Source of the DNA: Limnobacter humi
Lineage (GTDB): Bacteria; Pseudomonadota; Gammaproteobacteria; Burkholderiales; Burkholderiaceae_B
Length of the DNA: 48,894 nucleotides
Direction: 5' to 3'
Assembly: GCF_024518835.1 (NCBI RefSeq)
Contig: NZ_JANIGO010000007.1
Coordinates: forward strand, 1-48,894
Shown here in pieces: positions 42,362 through 48,894 of the stretch. The first letter of the stretch is position 1; each line of letters opens with the position of its first letter. A model generated the notes under the pieces. The model did not search any database. It was not told the origin of the DNA and saw nothing but the letters and a program-made list of their open reading frames with translations. The translations under genes were made by a program, and so were the position numbers.

Positions 42362-42867
42362 AAAGACCTATCCAAGCGCTCGTCAGCGCCCTGGTATTCA
42401 TGCTTTGCTTGTCCACCTCGTTTTCCACTCAAGCCGTCGAGCGTGACTCGAGCGCAGTGCAAGCGATACAAGCGTATTACTCAGAAATCTATCGTAGCGA
42501 TTCGACGACATCGTCACTGGACAAGCCTGAACGTATATACGCCGAGCCACTTCTCCAACTGATTCTTCAAGAACAAAAAAAACAGGCCACCAGCGGTGAA
42601 CTGGGACAACTTTCAGCAGATCCACTCTGCAGCTGTCAGGATCCGAGTGCAGTTGAGGTCAGAAATATTCGATCGATGCCATCGCGAAAAAAAATTCAGC
42701 GTATTCAAGTCGAGTTGAATGTGTCAGGTCATACGGAATTCATCACGCTCCAGGTGGTGAAACTGTTCCGCATTTGGAAGGTCAGGGATGTCTCGACCCA
42801 AGACATCCCCAGTTTGAAACAGAGCTTACTCGCGGGACAAAACGCCCAAGTCAATCAAACCCCGTAG
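42358..42867 (+). CDS. Secreted protein, candidate immunity protein
   Basis: A 169-residue protein with a clear signal peptide (about residues 1-27, hydrophobic LVSALVFMLCLSTSFS, cleavage near TQA), so it acts in the periplasm. The mature part is alpha/beta and resembles DUF3828/NTF2-like small proteins, with VQAIQAYYSEIYRSD and QVVKLFRIWKVRDVSTQDI. One Cys-x-Cys (LCSCQ) is present. It overlaps the amidase-like gene by 4 bases, and the composition also differs from neighbours. By arrangement it is probably an inhibitor protecting the cell wall, but no inhibitor family is certain. Confidence 0.6.
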   Translation: MKRPIQALVSALVFMLCLSTSFSTQAVERDSSAVQAIQAYYSEIYRSDSTTSSLDKPERIYAEPLLQLILQEQKKQATSGELGQLSADPLCSCQDPSAVEVRNIRSMPSRKKIQRIQVELNVSGHTEFITLQVVKLFRIWKVRDVSTQDIPSLKQSLLAGQNAQVNQTP

Positions 42868-43628
42868 GTTTTGTCCAGATATTTCAAAATATCGTTCGAC
42901 TCGTACATGGCCACGCCCGTGTTGGGGTCGATCAGGTAAGGCACTTGAACCTTGCCGGTCTGTTCGGCCAGCCACTGGCGGTTGGGTGTGGTGCCCTTCG
43001 GTGCCTTGAACAGCTTGTCACGGAATGCCGGTGGGCCCATGTCGGTCATGGCGCCCTTGGCGGTATTTTTCAACACATACGGAATTTCAAGTTCGCACAG
43101 GCGTGCGCGCACAGGCTTGGAAAACGGGCTGGCTTCAAAACTGTACAAAATCAAGGGCTGTTCAGGTGCCTTGGATGGACGTGCCTTCATGCCAGTCAAA
43201 CCACCAGGCCTTGCATGAAAAACACTGGACAATATGGATGTTCCGACCGCCAACTGCCGCCCCAAACCGGTTTGTGCACGCACCTTGCCCTCATAGGTGG
43301 TGGCAATGTAGTCAATGATGTTGGCGGATTCATTCATGACGACACCGGTGTTGTCATCCACCAGCATGGGAAATGTGGTGTTGGGAATCAGGGCTTTGGC
43401 TTCAGGACGGAAGCGTTTGCCACCGGCTGGACAGGGCAAAATCATGACGTCCAAGTCCATTTCGGACAGGGCTTCGCGTACCAAACGGCAGTAAGGGCTG
43501 ACTTCAATGTCGTACAGCTTGAGGATTTTCTCCGGGGTTTTGCGGGCGCGTCCGCGCACCAAGGTGCAGCGCCAGCCGCGCACTGTGCCTGAAAAGAGGT
43601 TGATGACTGCATCGATTTGGGTACTCAT
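42855..43628 (-). CDS. Tandem glutathione S-transferase-like protein
   Basis: A 257-residue protein made of two thioredoxin-like GST N-terminal (GST_N) repeats. The first has LYDIEVSPYCRLVREALSEM with a Cys, the second LYSFEASPFSKPVRARLCEL with Ser. Each is followed by a VVMNESANIIDYIATTY- or VAMYESNDILKYLDKTY-type segment, the GSH-binding ESxxI pattern. No helical C-terminal GST domain is seen. It is probably a cytosolic redox or GSH-dependent enzyme of unknown substrate. The start at 43628 is preferred because the longer frame has an atypical N-terminal extension. It converges on the immunity gene, overlapping by 13 bases. Confidence 0.82.
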   Translation of the reverse strand: MSTQIDAVINLFSGTVRGWRCTLVRGRARKTPEKILKLYDIEVSPYCRLVREALSEMDLDVMILPCPAGGKRFRPEAKALIPNTTFPMLVDDNTGVVMNESANIIDYIATTYEGKVRAQTGLGRQLAVGTSILSSVFHARPGGLTGMKARPSKAPEQPLILYSFEASPFSKPVRARLCELEIPYVLKNTAKGAMTDMGPPAFRDKLFKAPKGTTPNRQWLAEQTGKVQVPYLIDPNTGVAMYESNDILKYLDKTYGV

Positions 43629-43738
43629 GGTGTCTGTCTCGTGTGTTGTGTTGTTGCACACGAGTGTAGCCCAAAGCCCGCATGGACTAGAATGCAAGAA
43701 TTGCAATTAGAAGTGCGCCACCAGACTCGGAGATTCCT

Positions 43739-44170
43739 GTGAAACGACTGCTGCTCATCAATGGCCCCAACCTGAACCTGCTGGGCACCCGCGAACCGGG
43801 TGTGTATGGCCACATGACCTTGCTGGACATTGAAAAGGCGCTACACCAACAGGCCGAGCAGGAAAAGTTTGAGCTGCTGACTTACCAAAGCAATCACGAA
43901 GGCGACCTCATTGACCGCATTCACAAAGCCAAGGTGGAAGATGTAAACGGCATCGTGATCAACCCTGGCGGGTACACCCACACCAGCATTGCCATTCGCG
44001 ATGCGCTGGCGGGTGTGGCCATTCCCTTTGTGGAAGTGCACTTGAGCAACATCCACCGGCGGGAAGCCTTTCGGCACCACTCCTATTTGTCCGACATTGC
44101 AGAGGGTGTGATTTGCGGGATGGGATGGCTGGGTTATTCGTATGCGCTAAAGCACTTGAACGCCAAGTGA
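43739..44170 (+). CDS. aroQ: 3-dehydroquinate dehydratase, type II
   Basis: AroQ (143 residues) converts 3-dehydroquinate to 3-dehydroshikimate in the aromatic amino acid pathway. Motifs typical of the dodecameric type II enzyme are present: [20 protein letters not shown] with catalytic Tyr, [32 protein letters not shown] and [20 protein letters not shown]. It starts with GTG; GGAG at 43729-43732 supports this. It is convergent with the DUF475 gene at a 14-base gap. Confidence 0.96.
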   Translation: MKRLLLINGPNLNLLGTREPGVYGHMTLLDIEKALHQQAEQEKFELLTYQSNHEGDLIDRIHKAKVEDVNGIVINPGGYTHTSIAIRDALAGVAIPFVEVHLSNIHRREAFRHHSYLSDIAEGVICGMGWLGYSYALKHLNAK

Positions 44171-44184
44171 TTGACTGTTGCCGG

Positions 44185-45234
44185 CTAACCCCGCCGTGCC
44201 CGCACCGACGACCCATACGCCGCCACGATAAATGCAATACCAATCACCCCGGTAACCACTTCGGGAATGTGTACCTTGGTGCCCACAAACATGATGGCGG
44301 CCAGTACGCCAATCGCATAGTGAGCACCGTGCTCCAGGTACACATACTGCTCCAGCACACCGCGCCGCACCAGGTCAATGGTGATTGACCGAACAAAAAT
44401 AGCGCCAATGGCCAGGCCCAGCATGATGATGACCACGTCGCGCGTGATGGCAAAAGCGCCCACCACACCGTCGAAGCTGAAGCTGGCATCCAGCACTTCC
44501 AGGTACAAGAACGCAGAAAAGCCCATCTTCCCGACCGTGCTGGTGAGACCACCCGCGGTCTTCTCGCCAGTCATGGCTTCCATGCGCTGTTCAAACAACT
44601 GGTCCAGGGTACTGATGGCCACAAACAGCACCACGCCGGAAACGCCGCTGAGGAGCACCTTGAATTGAAGGGCCGGGTCAGCCACCAGCGCGGTGACAGA
44701 GACCGCAATCAGCGCCAGCAATGCGTTCATGCTGTCCAGTTTGCCCAATTCAATGAGGCGGCTTTCCAGGGGTGTCAACCAGAAAATCTCGCGTTCGGGG
44801 TCCAACATGAAGCCCAGAAACACCATTAACAGAAATGAACCGCCAAACGTGGCAATCATCGGGTAGGCGTCAGTCAATACCTTGCCGTACTCATCCGGAT
44901 TGTTCATGGCCATTTGAACCACCGCTGAATGGTCCAGGCCCGTAATCACTGCCACGATCACAATCGGAAACAGCAAGCGCATGCCAAACACGGCAATCAA
45001 AATGCCGATGGTGAGGAACATTTTTTGCCAGAACGGCGTCATTTGCCGAAGCACTGCGGCATTCACCACCGCATTGTCAAACGACAGTGAAATTTCCAGA
45101 ATGCCCAACACAGCCACCAGCCACAGGGCGGGCAACATGCCCATGCCTGTGTGATGCCCCCACCACAAGGCCAATGCGGTGCACACCGATGAGAACACCA
45201 ATGAAAATCCGTAGGTCTTGAGCACAGCCTGCAT
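44185..45234 (-). CDS. DUF475 (TerC-like) membrane protein
   Basis: A 349-residue polytopic inner-membrane protein of the DUF475 family, related to TerC-type metal/tellurite proteins. Visible features are about eight or nine hydrophobic helices, EISLSFDNAVVNAAVLRQM with conserved acidic residues inside the membrane, and a second such motif, LEVLDASFSFDGVVGAFA. These acidic repeats fit metal ion transport or binding, although the substrate is unproven. The start at 45234 avoids an unlikely upstream extension. The 96-base gap to the regulator gene at 45382 is a divergent region. Confidence 0.85.
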   Translation of the reverse strand: MQAVLKTYGFSLVFSSVCTALALWWGHHTGMGMLPALWLVAVLGILEISLSFDNAVVNAAVLRQMTPFWQKMFLTIGILIAVFGMRLLFPIVIVAVITGLDHSAVVQMAMNNPDEYGKVLTDAYPMIATFGGSFLLMVFLGFMLDPEREIFWLTPLESRLIELGKLDSMNALLALIAVSVTALVADPALQFKVLLSGVSGVVLFVAISTLDQLFEQRMEAMTGEKTAGGLTSTVGKMGFSAFLYLEVLDASFSFDGVVGAFAITRDVVIIMLGLAIGAIFVRSITIDLVRRGVLEQYVYLEHGAHYAIGVLAAIMFVGTKVHIPEVVTGVIGIAFIVAAYGSSVRARRG

Positions 45235-45381
45235 CCTGAAGGTCAATAAACCGTGCCAGTGTAAACATTCCTGCCTTGCCGTCAACCCGGCTTTAACACC
45301 TAAGAAAAATCGGGGGGATTGAATCTGTTAACCTTGACGGGTGTGTAACGCACCCCACTGCCCTCACCAATCCGACACAGC

Positions 45382-46287
45382 ATGCCCAGCAATCCTGACA
45401 GCCCGGTCACACCCGAGTTTTTCACCACCAAAGAGGTGGCGGACATACTTCGCCTGAAGGAACGGAAAATCTATGAACTGGCCTCGGAGGGCCGGGTACC
45501 TTGTGTAAAGCTGACTGGCAAACTGTTGTTCCCCAAACAACCTTTTTTGGACTGGGTGTCCCGTCACGACAGCGCCACACCGACTGCGCCACAAGCTCAT
45601 GCAGTGCGCCCCAGTGTGTTGGCTGGCAGTCATGACCCCTTGCTGGAATGGGCCATTCGGGAATCCAATTGCGCAATCGCCTTGCAACTGGACGGGAGTC
45701 TGGCCGGGCTGGATGTGTTTGAACAGGGTTCAGCCATGGCAACCGGTTTGCATGTCATTGACTCCAACACGGGCGAATTCAACCAGCACGCTGTATCAAC
45801 CCGTTTCGACCAACAGCCCGTGGTGCTCATTCAATGGGCATGGCGCCAGCAAGGATTGATTGTGGCGCAGGGCAACCCCATGAACATTCAAGGGGTGGCT
45901 GACTTGCCCGGTAAACGCATCGCACTGCGACAATCCGGGGCGGGGGCCAGCATTCTTTTAAACACGTTGTTGAGCGAACAGCAGATCGCCAGGGAATCCA
46001 TTCACACCACGGCGATATGCCGAACAGAAAGTGAGGCCCTGGCTGCAGTGGCCAGCGGGCAGGCCGATGCCGCACCCGGTTTGGAATGCATGGCCGCACA
46101 GTTTGGGCTGGGGTTTGTGCCAACACGGCAGGAGCGGTTCGACCTGTTGGTGGACCGTCGAAGTTTCTTTGAAAAGCCTTTTCAAACACTGCTGGGTTTT
46201 TCGCGAAGCCTTGCTTTCAGCACCAAGGCAGCGCAGCTTCGGGGTTATGACACCACCGGCCTGGGCTCGGTGGTGTGGTTGGCTTGA
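45382..46287 (+). CDS. One-component HTH/PBP-like regulator, likely oxyanion-responsive
   Basis: A 301-residue cytoplasmic regulator. The N terminus has an excisionase/MerR-like helix-turn-helix (FFTTKEVADILRLKERKIYE followed by GRVPCVKL). Residues about 90-290 form a periplasmic-binding-protein-like ligand domain (PBP_like family), with RIALRQSGAGASILLNTLL and AAVASGQADAAPGLECMA. Such regulators often sit next to molybdate or tungstate transporters and sense the oxyanion. Here the tupBCA operon converges on it with 35 bases between. It is divergent from DUF475, so it may control that gene, tup, or both. Confidence 0.85.
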   Translation: MPSNPDSPVTPEFFTTKEVADILRLKERKIYELASEGRVPCVKLTGKLLFPKQPFLDWVSRHDSATPTAPQAHAVRPSVLAGSHDPLLEWAIRESNCAIALQLDGSLAGLDVFEQGSAMATGLHVIDSNTGEFNQHAVSTRFDQQPVVLIQWAWRQQGLIVAQGNPMNIQGVADLPGKRIALRQSGAGASILLNTLLSEQQIARESIHTTAICRTESEALAAVASGQADAAPGLECMAAQFGLGFVPTRQERFDLLVDRRSFFEKPFQTLLGFSRSLAFSTKAAQLRGYDTTGLGSVVWLA

Positions 46288-46322
46288 CAACCCGCTGACC
46301 TCTCAGCCATTCAACATTGATA

Positions 46323-47165
46323 CTAGCCCTTGGCCTTGGGCGCGTTCGGGAAAAACATGGGCTGGCCATTCAACTGAAAGCCAGTGATGGTGCTTTGCCC
46401 TTTGGCAGACAACAACCAGTTGGCAAAGGCGTTGGCATAATCCGTTTTTACATTGGGGCATTTCGCCGGGTTCACCACCGTCACGCCATACTGGTTGAAC
46501 AGCACCGGGTCGCCCTCCACCACAATTTTGTAGCCGGCCTTGTTGCCAAAGGCCAGCCAACTGGCCCGGTCCGCCAAAATGTAGGCGCCCATGCCCACGC
46601 CGGTGTTCAGTGTGGCACCCATGCCAGAGCCTGTCTCGCGGTACCACTTGCCGCTGGCTGCTTTCACATCCACGTTGGCGGCCTGCCAAACTTCCATTTC
46701 CTTTTTGTAGGTGCCGCTGTCGTCGCCACGTGAGGCAAACAGTGCACCTTTTTGCGCGATGGTGGCCATGGCCTTCACCACATCTTTGGAGCCTGCAATA
46801 CCGGCTGGATCACTGTTGGGCCCCACGATCACAAAGTCGTTGTACATCACATCAGTGCGCTTCACACCATAGCCTTCAGCCACAAACTTTTCTTCGGCCG
46901 ATTTGGCATGGGCCAGCAGCACATCCCCATCACAGTTCATCGAGTTTTTAATGGCCTGGCCCGTACCCACCGCCACCACACGCACTTGAATGCCGGTCTC
47001 GGCCGTGAACTTGGGCAGCAAGTAATCGAATAACCCACTGTTTTGTGTGGAGGTGGTGGACTGCACCACGATAAACTTGTCCGCCGCCTGCGCAAGGCTG
47101 GCTGTGGCCATGGTGGCGGCTGCCAATGAAAACGCGGCAACCGCGCGAGTAAAACGGTGCATCAT
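46323..47165 (-). CDS. tupA: Tungstate ABC transporter, binding protein TupA
   Basis: A 280-residue periplasmic substrate-binding protein. The signal peptide ends near SLAQA, and the mature part starts ADKFIVVQSTTSTQNSGLFD with the TTST motif that binds tungstate in TupA. Further family segments are VVAVGTGQAIKNSMNCDGDV and GALFASRGDDSGTYKKEME. Its neighbours are the ATPase and permease genes. ATG 47165 is chosen because AGGAGA lies six to seven bases upstream. TupA is known to bind tungstate with high selectivity over molybdate. Confidence 0.92.
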   Translation of the reverse strand: MMHRFTRAVAAFSLAAATMATASLAQAADKFIVVQSTTSTQNSGLFDYLLPKFTAETGIQVRVVAVGTGQAIKNSMNCDGDVLLAHAKSAEEKFVAEGYGVKRTDVMYNDFVIVGPNSDPAGIAGSKDVVKAMATIAQKGALFASRGDDSGTYKKEMEVWQAANVDVKAASGKWYRETGSGMGATLNTGVGMGAYILADRASWLAFGNKAGYKIVVEGDPVLFNQYGVTVVNPAKCPNVKTDYANAFANWLLSAKGQSTITGFQLNGQPMFFPNAPKAKG

Positions 47166-47195
47166 GGTGTGTGTCTCCTGTGTGTACAACATCAA

Positions 47196-47960
47196 TCAAT
47201 GAATCAACAATTCACCCGCCAAATAGGCGTTGGCCTGGGGGGTGGATGGATTTTTCAAGAATTCGGGTGTGGGCAATTTTTCCAACACGCGGCCCTGGTG
47301 AATAAACACCACTTCGTCTGCAATCCGCGCAGCCTGCCCCTGGTCATGGGTGACCACCACCACCTTCACGCCACAGGCGGACACGCGGCGAATCAGGTCT
47401 TCAATCAGCGCAGTGGCTTGCGGGTCCAGGCTTGCGGTGGGTTCATCCAGAAACAGCACGCTGGGGCGCGATGCCAAGGCCCTTAACAGGCAGAGGCGCT
47501 GCTGCTCGCCGCCGGACAGCCGCCTTGCAGGCGATTTCAGCAGGTTTTGCAATTGCCCCAACGCCAGCAATTCAGCCAAGCGGATTGGTCGCTCGGTGGC
47601 ATCCAGACCGGCCACCTTGAGCGCATGCAGCAGGTTTCCCTCCACGGTTCGGCGTAACAGCACCGGCCGCTGAAACACCATGGCGAATCGATTGCGGGGT
47701 AAATACCGGGATGACCCGGCCAGTGCGAAACCCGAATCGGGTTTGACCAAACCGGCCAACAGACGAAGCGCAAGGCTTTTGCCAGCGCCGTTGGGGCCCA
47801 TGATGGCGGTAATGCCGGTGTTGTCCAGGCTTAAGTTAAAGTCGTCGAACACGGTTTTGGTCCGAAACCGCAGACTGATGTTGCGCAGCGTCAACGGCAG
47901 CAAATCTGCGGATGTAACCGCTGGTGCCAACAAGCGAATGTCCGTGTTGACCTTAAGCAT
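47196..47960 (-). CDS. tupC: Tungstate ABC transporter, ATP-binding protein TupC
   Basis: A 254-residue ABC ATPase: Walker A is GPNGAGKS (residues 55-62), the signature is LSGGEQQR, Walker B is PSVLFLDEPTASLDPQ and the H-loop is VVVTHDQGQ. It powers tungstate import through the TupB permease. Its start overlaps the permease gene by 8 bases, so the two are translationally coupled, and it precedes tupA. Confidence 0.93.
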   Translation of the reverse strand: MLKVNTDIRLLAPAVTSADLLPLTLRNISLRFRTKTVFDDFNLSLDNTGITAIMGPNGAGKSLALRLLAGLVKPDSGFALAGSSRYLPRNRFAMVFQRPVLLRRTVEGNLLHALKVAGLDATERPIRLAELLALGQLQNLLKSPARRLSGGEQQRLCLLRALASRPSVLFLDEPTASLDPQATALIEDLIRRVSACGVKVVVVTHDQGQAARIADEVVFIHQGRVLEKLPTPEFLKNPSTPQANAYLAGELLIH

Positions 47961-48660
47961 AGGACATGCGCTCCGCGGTCTGTTTCAACACAAACAGGCT
48001 GCCATTGATCAGGATGGACAACAGGATCAGGATAAACCCCAGGCCCAAGGCCAGGGCCAGCTCGCCCTTGGACGTTTCCAAGGCGATGGTGGTGGTCATG
48101 ACGCGGGTAACGCGGTCAATGTTGCCACCGACAATCACCACCGCACCCACTTCGGCAAAAGCCCGTCCCAAACCGGCCAACGCGGCTGTCAGCAGCGAAT
48201 AGCGCGCATCCACCAGCAGCGTCCACACGGTTTGAAAGCGGGATGCATGCATGGAGCGCAGCAGTTCATCGTATTCCGCGTGCAGGTCTTCAATCACCTG
48301 CCGGGCCAGCGCCGCCACAATCGGCGTGACCAACACGGTTTGGGCGATCACCATGGCCGTGGGGGTGTACAACAGGCGCAAATAACCGAATGGTCCAGCG
48401 GCTGACAGCATCAAATAAATGCACAGCCCGACCACCACCGGCGGCAGACCCATGAGCGAGTTGAGCAGCACCACGACACCCATCCGACCTGGAAAGCGGG
48501 CCACGGCCAGCAATGCCCCCAAGGGAAAACCGATGACGCAAGCCACCGACACGGCCGTCAAGGTGACTTGAAGCGACAGCGAGATGATCTCAACGAGTTT
48601 TGGATCGGCCGAGCCGATCAGGGTGAAGGCTTGTACAAACGCCTGCTGAAAGTCTTGCAT
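47953..48660 (-). CDS. tupB: Tungstate ABC transporter, permease TupB
   Basis: A 235-residue inner-membrane permease with about five or six membrane helices. The conserved MetI-type cytoplasmic loop EYDELLRSMHASRFQTVWTL couples to the ATPase, and GLGRAFAEVGAVVIVGGNID is typical of TupB/ModB-like permeases. It is the first gene of the tupB-tupC-tupA operon. The upstream region has a dyad that may be the regulator's operator. Confidence 0.93.
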   Translation of the reverse strand: MQDFQQAFVQAFTLIGSADPKLVEIISLSLQVTLTAVSVACVIGFPLGALLAVARFPGRMGVVVLLNSLMGLPPVVVGLCIYLMLSAAGPFGYLRLLYTPTAMVIAQTVLVTPIVAALARQVIEDLHAEYDELLRSMHASRFQTVWTLLVDARYSLLTAALAGLGRAFAEVGAVVIVGGNIDRVTRVMTTTIALETSKGELALALGLGFILILLSILINGSLFVLKQTAERMSYA

Positions 48661-48700
48661 CCCAACAACCTGTTCGCAGTTTGGTTTTTACGCACAAACC

Positions 48701-48743
48701 TGCATATTTTTTGTATACCTGGAGTTTAGTTGTAAAAAATGCA
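48701..48743. promoter_or_regulatory. AT-rich dyad upstream of tupB
   Basis: TGCATATTTTTT (48701-48712) and AAAAAATGCA (48734-48743) form an imperfect inverted repeat. A palindromic GTATAC lies between them at 48713-48718; read on the minus strand, TATACA could be a -10 for tupB. The arrangement suits an operator covering the tup promoter. The rest of 48661-48798 holds no gene. Confidence 0.4.
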
Positions 48744-48798
48744 AAAGTCAGCACAGAAACGCGCTGTAAAGGTCAAACCAAGGGAAAACGAGGACGTG

Positions 48799-48842
48799 AA
48801 AAAAGGCAGGTGCAGCAAGCCCTTGGGCCGGTGCAGTCTGCC
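48799..48842 (-). terminator. Intrinsic terminator of an upstream minus-strand gene
   Basis: On the minus strand GGCAG (48838-48842) and CTGCC (48805-48809), plus TGCA/TGCA and an inner GCC-GGC stem, form a hairpin followed by six T (A-run at 48799-48804). It probably ends a gene located right of the window, isolating it from the tup operon. The bases 48843-48894 show a GAGGT/ACCTC stem but no supported gene. Confidence 0.6.
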
Positions 48843-48894
48843 GTAAACCGGTCGAGGTGTTGGACCTCAACCGGATGCTTGGACGAGAATTCGG

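Overview
The window reads as one chromosomal segment of a flagellated betaproteobacterium of the order Burkholderiales. A sulfur-oxidising Limnobacter-like organism is my best guess, inferred from the flagellar gene content, the high-GC codon use and a flavocytochrome c sulfide dehydrogenase pair. No ribosomal RNA, tRNA, CRISPR array, prophage or intact insertion sequence was seen.

Layout. Positions 174-19145 hold a nearly complete flagellar export and basal-body region. A sigma-28-type promoter leads into flaG-fliD-fliS-fliT, a second FliK-like gene, an FlhB C-terminal-domain gene and the c-di-GMP brake gene ycgR. A HerA-like ATPase (yjgR) and fliE lie on the minus strand. A second sigma-28-type promoter leads into fliF-G-H-I-J-K, followed by fliL-M-N-O-P-Q-R. 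Positions 19149-28412 are signalling genes: a response regulator overlapping a membrane histidine kinase whose ATPase domain looks degenerate, a MarR regulator, a membrane diguanylate cyclase, and a minus-strand chemotaxis operon (receptor, cheY, STAS protein, cheA, cheW).

Positions 28557-35132 are metabolic and envelope genes: an alpha/beta hydrolase, a ZrgA-like (DUF2796) periplasmic protein coupled to a 1019-residue lipoprotein that joins a beta-helix half to a two-heme-motif half, and, across a divergent region with a perfect 11-bp palindrome, a c-type cytochrome with a FccB-type flavoprotein. Positions 35133-41836 mix hydrolases, a tautomerase, a thioesterase, uncharacterised proteins, a KAS III enzyme, a candidate small RNA and two copies of a dispersed repeat.

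Positions 41945-42867 carry a two-gene island with codon use unlike its neighbours: a signal-less CHAP/NlpC-type cysteine hydrolase translationally coupled to a secreted small protein, arranged like a peptidoglycan amidase effector and its periplasmic immunity protein. The rest holds a tandem glutathione-transferase-like protein, aroQ, a DUF475 membrane protein, and a tungstate uptake operon (tupB-tupC-tupA) convergent with a one-component HTH/periplasmic-binding-fold regulator that probably senses the same oxyanion.
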